From: 1-14-0-10-45-29 sp964532715
Lineage (GTDB): Archaea > Micrarchaeota > Micrarchaeia > Anstonellales > Anstonellaceae
Direction: 5' to 3'
Length of the DNA: 13,310 nt
NCBI GenBank assembly: GCA_964532715.1
Contig: CAZHIX010000033.1
Span: 1 to 13,310, forward strand
The position numbers and the translations under genes were made by a program. Under the pieces are notes generated by a model that saw only the letters and a program-made list of their open reading frames with translations, had not been told where the DNA came from and did no database searches. Below are positions 6,192-11,221 of the stretch, piece by piece (positions within the stretch are counted from its first letter, which is position 1; every line of letters starts with the position of its first letter).

Positions 6192-7685
6192 ATGGAAGAA
6201 TCACTTGGAATAGTAATTTCAACACCTGAAACTCCCAATACGACTATGTTTGATTTTGCGATAAAATCATCACATGTTCAAAAAGGAGAATTTGTTCAAG
6301 TAAAAAGCCCAAGTGGTCCGGTTCTTGGTTCAGTTAGTGAGATTGTTAGGGCAAATCGTTATTTTGAAAGAGCTGAATCTGTTGCAGAATATTCAAATCA
6401 AATGTCTCATTTTCCAACAGAGGAATGGGAATATTCTATTGCAAAAGTTAGAGTACATGGAGTGTTAGATAAATTGAGATTATCTCGTGCATCTACACCA
6501 GTAAAGTGTGGGCTTCATGTTTTCAAAGCAGAAACACAACAATTAAAATCATTTTTGAGAATAGACGATAGCGGTCTTGAAATAGGGAAGTTACGCCATC
6601 ATGAATTGGATGTAAGAATAAATCTTTCAAAACTTTTTCAAAAACATTTGGCAATTTTAGCGATGTCAGGATCTGGAAAATCATATTTAGCTGGAGTCTT
6701 AATGGAAGAACTTTTAGAGCGAAAAGAAAATCTTTCAAAAATTGCGATAATAGTAATAGATAATCACGGAGAATATATTGGTTTTGAAAATTCAATTTAC
6801 AAACAAAAGACAACTGTAATTGATGGAACGAAAATAAAAATCGGTTTGAAAAATCTTTCAAGCTCAAAACTTTTTGAATGGTCTTCATCTTCAAAATCTG
6901 CACGACGTATAATAAATAATCAATTAAAAGATTTGAAAATAAAAGCAAAAAAAAGTGGTGAATCTTTTTCACTTAGAGATTTGTCAGATGCAATTGCAAG
7001 TGATGAATCCATAAAAGAAAATGTACGTGCACCACTTCTTGGGTCTATTGATGAATTGGAATCATTTCGTTTAATATCCAAAACAGATACTATAAAAACA
7101 AGTTTAGTAAAACCTGCAAACTTAATTGTTTTTGATTTATCTAAAATTGATGATTCAAGAAAAAAACAAATGATTGTTTCACATTATGCACATAAATTTT
7201 TTCATAAAAGAAAAAAAGGTAAAATTCCGCCGTTTTTATTAGTGGTTGAAGAAGCACATAATTTTTGCCCAGAAAGAATGGATAAAACAAATGCATTATC
7301 ACGACCAATAATAAATACAATTGCACGAGAGGGAAGAAAATTTGGAGCATCTTTGTGTCTTATTTCGCAAAGACCAGTTCAGCTTTCTACTACTGCACTA
7401 TCCCAATGCAATAGTACGATAATTCTGAGGATTACAAACCCATATGACCTAAAACACATAGGAGAATCTTGCGAGGGGATAGATTCAGATTCGCTAAAGT
7501 CAATAACTACACTAAAAGTTGGTGAGGCACTTATAATGGGAGAAGCTGTTGGCGCTCCGATTTTTGTAGATGTAAGAAAAAGACGCTCAAACATAAAAGA
7601 AGCAGGACAATCACTTGATGAACTTGCTATTGAATACGAAAAAAAATTATTAGAACAAGATGAACAAATAGAGGCATATTTGTAA
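6192..7685 (+). CDS. herA: HerA-family hexameric DNA translocase/ATPase
   Basis: 497 aa, normal length for HerA. The N-terminal part (about 1-110) fits the HAS beta-barrel. Walker A is AMSGSGKS (157-164), followed by IIVIDNHGEY (186-195), which is characteristic of the family. Walker B is FLLVVEEAHNF (348-358) with catalytic acidic residues E353/E354. TIAREGRKFG (376-385) carries the conserved arginines, and ISQRP (391-395) is the sensor region. HerA works with the NurA nuclease and Mre11-Rad50 in DNA end resection. None of these partners is in the window: the next gene is convergent and unrelated. The ATG at 6192 is preferred to the TTG one codon upstream because of the TATA spacing. The assignment as HerA-family is strong; a true repair role here is inferred from the family. 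Confidence 0.9.
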   Translation: MEESLGIVISTPETPNTTMFDFAIKSSHVQKGEFVQVKSPSGPVLGSVSEIVRANRYFERAESVAEYSNQMSHFPTEEWEYSIAKVRVHGVLDKLRLSRASTPVKCGLHVFKAETQQLKSFLRIDDSGLEIGKLRHHELDVRINLSKLFQKHLAILAMSGSGKSYLAGVLMEELLERKENLSKIAIIVIDNHGEYIGFENSIYKQKTTVIDGTKIKIGLKNLSSSKLFEWSSSSKSARRIINNQLKDLKIKAKKSGESFSLRDLSDAIASDESIKENVRAPLLGSIDELESFRLISKTDTIKTSLVKPANLIVFDLSKIDDSRKKQMIVSHYAHKFFHKRKKGKIPPFLLVVEEAHNFCPERMDKTNALSRPIINTIAREGRKFGASLCLISQRPVQLSTTALSQCNSTIILRITNPYDLKHIGESCEGIDSDSLKSITTLKVGEALIMGEAVGAPIFVDVRKRRSNIKEAGQSLDELAIEYEKKLLEQDEQIEAYL

Positions 7686-7688
7686 TTT

Positions 7689-8234
7689 TTAGAAAAAATC
7701 AAGTGCCCATGCACCAAAATACCCTATGAGAGTGTATCTAATTATTCTTCCAAGAGCGCAAAATATGACAAAGTATTGCCATTTCATTTTTGCAAAACCA
7801 GCAAATATCCCTGCAAAATCAAATAATGGATTTGGAATTGCAGATAATAAAAATATTGCAAACTCAGGATGAAATTTTAGTATCTTATGCTGAAAATCAA
7901 TTATTTTTTGTGCAAATTTGTTTTGATTTTTAAGTAAGCCCTCAGAACCACGTCCTAAAGCATAACCACTTAATTCGCCTATTGCTGAACCTATTCCTGC
8001 AAATATACCAAATAGTAGCGGATCAAGATGCATCGCAATAGAAATCATACCTATTTGAAGTGCAATGGTCGGAAAAAAAACAGTTGCATGCGCAAATAAT
8101 GAAAGTGCAAAAACGCCAATATACATAAATTGACCAAAAAATGCGCATATTTGATCAGAGAAATATAAGATTACAATTGAAAGAATTAGCGCAACTCCCA
8201 TTTGCGCCAATGCGACTTTTGAGTTTTTTTTCAC
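7689..8234 (-). CDS. VTT/DedA (YqaA-like) membrane protein
   Basis: 181 aa, with about five hydrophobic segments (about 8-26, 34-55, 57-86, 124-147, 153-178). The VTT/SNARE-associated core is visible: the glycine-rich GIGSAIGELSGYALGRG (80-96), then AIPNPLFDFAGIFAGFAKM (132-150) and GRIIRYTLIGYFG (162-174). Family members are implicated in lipid scrambling and membrane homeostasis. The closest look is to short YqaA-type proteins. It starts with GTG at 8234; an overlapping ATG at 8236 runs straight into a stop. AATAAAAA (minus strand, 8256-8263) is 26 nt upstream, giving a leaderless start. It converges on herA, with only 3 nt between stop codons. Confidence 0.85.
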   Translation of the reverse strand: MKKNSKVALAQMGVALILSIVILYFSDQICAFFGQFMYIGVFALSLFAHATVFFPTIALQIGMISIAMHLDPLLFGIFAGIGSAIGELSGYALGRGSEGLLKNQNKFAQKIIDFQHKILKFHPEFAIFLLSAIPNPLFDFAGIFAGFAKMKWQYFVIFCALGRIIRYTLIGYFGAWALDFF

Positions 8235-8255
8235 ATATCTATTCGTTATATTTGA

Positions 8256-8263
8256 TTTTTATT
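8256..8263 (-). promoter_or_regulatory. Probable TATA box of the VTT/DedA-like gene
   Basis: AATAAAAA on the minus strand is centred about 26 nt upstream of the GTG at 8234. A second AT-rich element at 8246-8253 is too close to serve a leaderless start. Confidence 0.4.
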
Positions 8264-8329
8264 GCTTTGTATGTTTTGAATAACAAACGATTGCACAAAT
8301 CACAAGCAAATCAGATAGAGGTTTAGTTG

Positions 8330-8382
8330 TGTTCTTGCAAAAGAACAAATAGTAGCGAATTTGTTCTGCAAAAAGAATAAAA
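8330..8382. repeat. Palindromic module 1 (GTTCTT/AAGAAC)
   Basis: TGTTCTT-GCAA-AAGAACA forms a 7-bp hairpin (8330-8336/8341-8347). The right arm AGAACAAAT also pairs with ATTTGTTCT at 8359-8367, a 9-bp inverted repeat. The module ends GCAAAAAGAATAAA. It shares its first 20 nt (8332-8351) exactly with module 2. The alternative pairings suggest either several operator half-sites or a switchable RNA fold. Confidence 0.65.
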
Positions 8383-8432
8383 CATATTGAAGCCGATAAT
8401 TTTAGTCTAATAAATATTTGTATCATAAATCT

Positions 8433-8485
8433 TATTCTTGCAAAAGAACAAATAATGCAGTTTTTGTTCTATCAAAAGAACAATT
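8433..8485. repeat. Palindromic module 2, 103 nt after module 1
   Basis: TTCTTGCAAAAGAACAAATA (8435-8454) is identical to 8332-8351. A 10-nt variable core follows AGAACAAA, as in module 1, then TTTGTTCT (8463-8470), which also pairs with AGAACAA at 8477-8483 around loop ATCAAA. The two 51-nt modules keep the same arm spacing while their central cores differ, so arms and spacing appear conserved rather than the core sequence. Confidence 0.65.
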
Positions 8486-8692
8486 TTTGATCCTATTTAT
8501 TTTTCATATATAGATTTTGTCTATTCAAATATGATGATTGAAGTTGGATCGACATCTAAAGGAATAAAACAAATGCGCAAAAGTAAAAGTTTACCAAATC
8601 TTAAAAAAATAGTAATATATGATAAAAAAGAAATTTTAGAAAATGACAGAATATTGCGCATTCCAAACTACGTTTTTTTCTCTCAAAAATAA
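8456..8692 (+). pseudogene. C-terminal remnant of an AAA_14/DUF4143 ATPase
   Basis: The frame is open from 8456 to the TAA at 8690-8692; from the first ATG (8531) it gives 53 aa. The peptide has the C-terminal pattern of DUF4143-type ATPases: IDFV, then IEVG, KGIKQM, a spacer, IVIYDKKEI and RIPNYVF, matching the family's DF-V, EVGG, K-KQ, V-DD-E and IPLW-F landmarks. The IDFV part lies upstream of any ATG, and no Walker motifs or other ATPase parts are visible before it, so this is most likely a truncated relic. An alternative is a small expressed gene starting at 8531, with the TATA-like CATATATAG (8505-8513) upstream. Palindromic module 2 abuts its 5' end. Confidence is moderate because the match was made by eye. 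Confidence 0.5.
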
Positions 8693-8693
8693 T

Positions 8694-8714
8694 TTAAAAA
8701 AAAAGTTTTTTTTA
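8694..8714. terminator. Bidirectional T-tract terminator
   Basis: A9-G-T8 gives a T8 run on the plus strand just after the DUF4143 remnant stop, and a T9 run on the minus strand 86 nt after the abiEii stop. Oligo-T tracts are sufficient archaeal terminators, so it could end transcripts from both sides. Confidence 0.5.
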
Positions 8715-8789
8715 GAATATACATGCGAGTAAATACTCTCAACTAAAATCGAGCGAACAAAAATCTAATTCAAACAATAGAATCAGCAA

Positions 8790-9548
8790 TTATTCACATA
8801 GTTGCTCATTTGCCTTTTGTAAAACGGCTTTGCAAACAATTTTATAATCAAGAAAATCTGAGGCTAGAGCCTTCATTTCTTTTGGATATATCTTATTTAG
8901 TTTGTGAACGTGTTTCTCAAAGTCTTTTAGACTAAAATCAAGATCGTAATATTTGAGCTTTGCATTTATCAACTCTTTTTTGAATGAGATTTGTTTATGC
9001 AATAGAAAATATGCGTCAAATAAATCCCTTGCAGAATCTCGCGTGATTATTGCACGAACTTTTTCTGCAAGTATCTCTCGTGGGTCCATAATACGAAGAG
9101 AATATGCTAAAATGTCTGGGTAGGGAGAATTGATTAGCTGAACTATTGGTTTTTGAATTGTTTTTTCACGTTTGCTAAATTCCAATGTTACAAAACCCTC
9201 GCTTAGTGAAGAACCAGAATATAGTGGACCTTGATATTTCAAACGTGCGGTGGTACTTATAGAAGTTTCTTTTACTTTCCACTCAAGCCCTAAAAACCCT
9301 GCTGAAGACAAAAATGCAGATATAGAATCCAAATTTACAAGGTCTGAATCATTTAGAGTAAAATCTAAATCTTCAGAATAACGTGGAAGAGAAAATGCTT
9401 TTTGCAAACATGTCCCCCCTTTGAAAACTGCACCAAAACCTTCTCTTGAAAAAAAAGATAAAATCCAGTGATGCACATAATCTTTTTCTTTTTGAGCAGG
9501 ATGAAACCCTGCAGGACCATATATTTCAACCTCTTTTCTGCTTAACAT
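8790..9548 (-). CDS. abiEii: AbiEii-family nucleotidyltransferase toxin
   Basis: 252 aa, PF08843-type. Active-site motifs are visible: FKGGTCLQK (42-50), then RYSEDLDF (56-63) with catalytic D60 and D62, and the downstream helix EKVRAIITRDSARDLFD (162-178) containing K163, R174, D175 and D178. The toxin transfers nucleotides to an RNA target and arrests growth; in AbiE-type systems the antitoxin represses the operon and counters the toxin. All expected catalytic residues are present, so the copy looks intact. It overlaps abiEi by 23 nt. The ATG at 9548 is preceded on the minus strand by GGGTG (9556-9560) at 7-nt spacing, an internal Shine-Dalgarno consistent with coupled translation. The substrate of this archaeal homologue is unknown. 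Confidence 0.9.
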   Translation of the reverse strand: MLSRKEVEIYGPAGFHPAQKEKDYVHHWILSFFSREGFGAVFKGGTCLQKAFSLPRYSEDLDFTLNDSDLVNLDSISAFLSSAGFLGLEWKVKETSISTTARLKYQGPLYSGSSLSEGFVTLEFSKREKTIQKPIVQLINSPYPDILAYSLRIMDPREILAEKVRAIITRDSARDLFDAYFLLHKQISFKKELINAKLKYYDLDFSLKDFEKHVHKLNKIYPKEMKALASDFLDYKIVCKAVLQKANEQLCE

Positions 9549-10095
9549 AACTTAACACCCGTTTTAATCTTTTTTGTGCTTGAGCAGTATAAAGAAAAGA
9601 GCGAACTTCATCTACAGTTATATCGTCTAAAGCTTCGTAGAGAATTATATCTGGACATGACCTTGGTAAGGATATACAATCTGCAAATGCTTTGTTTTTT
9701 GAAGCAAGCAATACTCCATTTTTTGAATAAAAATTATTGAAACTCTTTTTTGGTATTTTGAACTCTATTACTTTGATATTACAAACAGAATATTTCTTGG
9801 TTTTTCTTGTTGTTGCAATTTGAATGCATCTTGGAACTTGAGTAGTTAGACCATGTAAAAAAAGTGCAGAATGAAAAGATACATAAGCCGGTTTTGATAT
9901 TTCGCAAGCAATTGCTTCTAAAGAAGAATCTGCAAATGCCCACCAGCCGTTTTTTATTGAGATTATTTCATTTTTAAGTTTGAGTCGGTGTAATACAAGA
10001 CGGGCATACGCTCCTTTTGAGAGTAGATTTGAGTACTCTCTAGTTCTAAATGCGTGACGCCCTGCTTTTTTAAGTGATGTGAGTATATCATCCAT
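9526..10095 (-). CDS. abiEi: AbiEi-family antitoxin / transcriptional repressor
   Basis: 189 aa. Residues 1-57 form a winged-helix type DNA-binding domain ending in NGWWAFAD. The central AbiEi signature PAYVSFHSALFLHGLTTQVP spans 69-88, and ASKNKAFADCISLP (131-144) matches the conserved C-terminal segment. The C-terminus is basic. In characterised AbiE systems this protein neutralises AbiEii without a stable complex and represses its own operon by binding inverted repeats in the promoter. Here a 24-bp perfect palindrome (10105-10128) overlaps the predicted transcription start, fitting autorepression. It is the first gene of a two-gene operon with abiEii. The ATG at 10095 follows a TATA box by about 40 nt, so this mRNA has a short leader of about 14 nt, unlike its neighbours. 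Confidence 0.88.
   Translation of the reverse strand: MDDILTSLKKAGRHAFRTREYSNLLSKGAYARLVLHRLKLKNEIISIKNGWWAFADSSLEAIACEISKPAYVSFHSALFLHGLTTQVPRCIQIATTRKTKKYSVCNIKVIEFKIPKKSFNNFYSKNGVLLASKNKAFADCISLPRSCPDIILYEALDDITVDEVRSFLYTAQAQKRLKRVLSYVKQKRG
9556..9560 (-). promoter_or_regulatory. Internal Shine-Dalgarno of abiEii
   Basis: GGGTG on the minus strand lies inside the abiEi coding sequence, 7 nt before the abiEii ATG. It complements the archaeal anti-SD and supports 9548 as the start. Confidence 0.55.
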
Positions 10096-10104
10096 TTAAC
10101 CAGC

Positions 10105-10128
10105 TTTGTTATCAATATTGATAACAAA
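10105..10128. promoter_or_regulatory. 24-bp perfect palindrome, probable abiE operator
   Basis: The half-site TTTGTTATCAAT is followed by its exact reverse complement with no spacer. It lies 10-33 nt upstream of the abiEi ATG, between the TATA box (10131-10139) and the start codon, and covers the predicted transcription start near 10109. A bound dimer would block initiation; AbiEi is the natural candidate. Confidence 0.8.
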
Positions 10129-10130
10129 AC

Positions 10131-10139
10131 ATATAAAAA
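10131..10139 (-). promoter_or_regulatory. TATA box of the abiE operon
   Basis: TTTTTATAT on the minus strand is next to the palindrome. It predicts initiation about 26 nt downstream near 10109, inside the palindrome. Confidence 0.65.
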
Positions 10140-10157
10140 GCCATCTTTAAATACTTA

Positions 10158-10280
10158 TCCAATAGATCGAACAAAAACATCATATTTTATCCAATTAAAT
10201 GGACAAAAAAAACATAAATATCATAAGTTGCCCAGTTCACTGAACAAAAAAGCTTAAATTTGTCCAGTTAAGTAAACAAA
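10158..10280. repeat. Four operator-like repeats upstream of abiE
   Basis: Four related units start at 10158, 10190, 10230 and 10263: TCCAATAGATCGAACAAAAA, TCCAATTAAATGGACAAAAA, GCCCAGTTCACTGAACAAAA and TCCAGTTAAGTAAACAAAAT. The shared pattern is YCCARTTnAnTGAACAAAAA. The first part is dyad-symmetric: GTTCA-C-TGAAC is perfect in the third unit and TCCA...TGGA in the second. Start-to-start spacing is 32, 40 and 33 nt, about 3-4 helical turns. The irregular spacing and short spacers rule out CRISPR. They lie 60-185 nt upstream of the abiEi start, in an activator/repressor position. Confidence 0.7.
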
Positions 10281-10427
10281 ATAGATTACCACTTGCAAAA
10301 TGCTTGCACACACATGAGTGCATCGGTGGCTTTTTGAAACCCACTAAATTGAGTTAGTACATAGACTGGCTCGCTCAAACGCAAGTGGCAAGTGAAGTTT
10401 TGTATCGCACTTGACAATAAGAACCTG

Positions 10428-10781
10428 CTAATTCTCATCAACAGTAGACCTCAATACTTTTTGAAGATCCTTTTTTATTTTTGGAAGTTGGATAGTTGCA
10501 ATATTGAATATAATATCAAGATCTACACCAGAATAAGCATGGATTAATTTATCTCTTGTTCTACTCATTAAAGACCACGGAATAGAAGGATAACGTTTTT
10601 GTGTATCTAGACTTATTCGTTTGGATGCTTCACCAATTATTTCAAGTTGTCTTATTACTGCACTACTCAATAATGGAGTTTTTCTAAAATAAGTTAAATC
10701 ATGTCCACTCATAAATTGCTCAATTAGACCAACGGCTTTGAGTATATCCAACAAGTATGCACATTCTGATTTCTCAGACAT
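10428..10781 (-). CDS. hepT: HepT-family (DUF86) ribonuclease toxin
   Basis: 117 aa, normal HepT length. The catalytic RX4HXY motif is intact as RDKLIHAY with R76, H81 and Y83. The preceding conserved helix IRQLEIIGEASKRIS lies at 43-57, and YPSIPWSLM at 64-72 is also typical. HepT is a HEPN RNase; in characterised HepT-MntA pairs MntA adenylylates the motif tyrosine (Y83 here) to silence it. It is translated from an ATG that overlaps mntA by 8 nt, preceded by GAGGT (minus strand, 10787-10791) with 5-nt spacing. The complete motif suggests an active toxin. Functional assignment rests on the motif and gene pairing. Confidence 0.9.
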   Translation of the reverse strand: MSEKSECAYLLDILKAVGLIEQFMSGHDLTYFRKTPLLSSAVIRQLEIIGEASKRISLDTQKRYPSIPWSLMSRTRDKLIHAYSGVDLDIIFNIATIQLPKIKKDLQKVLRSTVDEN

Positions 10782-11064
10782 AGACTACCTCAGAAAGAAT
10801 ACGCTTTCGTATAATGGGATTTTGTAATGACTTTTTGCTTACTAAATCAACTTTCAAACCCATAAGTTTAGATAACTCGTCTTCTATAGCTATGAACTCA
10901 AAACCTGGAGATTTTTTGAACTCTACAAGTATATCCACATCACTCATTTTTTTATTTGACTTGCGCACGGTTGAACCAAAGATTCCTATGTGTTTTATAT
11001 GATATCTTTTAACTAGGTCATGTTTGTTGGTTCTTAGTATTTTTTTTGCAGTCCTTAGATCCAT
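10774..11064 (-). CDS. mntA: MntA-family minimal nucleotidyltransferase antitoxin
   Basis: 96 aa. The GSX10DXD nucleotidyltransferase motif is complete: G30-S31, then D42 and D44, within GIFGSTVRKSN and MSDVDILVEF. The third acidic residue is D73 in LKVDLVS. MntA antitoxins use ATP to adenylylate the active-site tyrosine of HepT. It is first in the operon and overlaps hepT by 8 nt, the usual gene order. The ATG at 11064 is 24 nt from a TATA box centre, giving a leaderless mRNA. A short inverted repeat CAAG-N7-CTTG (11067-11081) lies immediately upstream of the start and could be an operator. Confidence in the family is high; the pairing with hepT makes the antitoxin role likely. Confidence 0.9.
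   Translation of the reverse strand: MDLRTAKKILRTNKHDLVKRYHIKHIGIFGSTVRKSNKKMSDVDILVEFKKSPGFEFIAIEDELSKLMGLKVDLVSKKSLQNPIIRKRILSEVVYV
10787..10791 (-). promoter_or_regulatory. Internal Shine-Dalgarno of hepT
   Basis: GAGGT on the minus strand inside the end of mntA, 5 nt before the hepT ATG, fits coupled translation of the pair. Confidence 0.6.
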
Positions 11065-11082
11065 GACAAGATAATAACTTGA

Positions 11083-11092
11083 TTTAATAAAA
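11083..11092 (-). promoter_or_regulatory. TATA box of mntA-hepT
   Basis: TTTTATTAAA on the minus strand is centred about 24 nt upstream of the mntA ATG, compatible with a leaderless transcript. Confidence 0.5.
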
Positions 11093-11113
11093 ACTTATTG
11101 AGTTTGGGTCAAA

Positions 11114-11171
11114 AAGAGCACTAAAAGCTCAAAGGTGCAAATGCGAGATTTGCTCTAAAGCAAAGTTGCAC
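11114..11171 (-). terminator. Hairpin region downstream of the surface protein gene
   Basis: On the minus strand, after the 11222 stop, nested inverted repeats occur: TTGCAC...GTGCAA (11166-11171/11135-11140) enclosing GCAAAT/ATTTGC (11137-11142/11148-11153). GAGC-TTTTAGT-GCTC followed by TTTTT (about 11112-11130) comes next. The last resembles an intrinsic terminator and probably separates this gene from mntA-hepT. Confidence 0.4.
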
Positions 11172-11221
11172 ATTGAATGATGTTATTACTAAATAATTTG
11201 CATTTGTTTTTAGAAAACTTA

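Larger units (their letters stand above)
10096..10427. other. Spacer between the two toxin-antitoxin modules
   Basis: 332 nt without a coding frame. From left to right it holds the 24-bp palindrome, the abiE TATA box, the four operator-like repeats, and a hairpin-rich segment at 10289-10388 whose ends pair (CCACTTGC with GCAAGTGG). Inside that segment are short stems TGCAC/GTGCA, GTGG/CCAC and ACTAA/TTAGT. Nothing was recognised in 10389-10427. Confidence 0.55.

Noticed and set aside
6523..6972. Minus-strand 149-aa open frame inside herA
   Set aside because: Low-complexity Leu/Phe-rich antisense translation of an AT-rich gene; herA on the plus strand is a clear family match.
10158..10280. 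Possible CRISPR array (four similar units)
   Set aside because: Units are diverged, spacing is irregular (32, 40, 33 nt), spacers would be only about 12-20 nt, and no cas gene is nearby.
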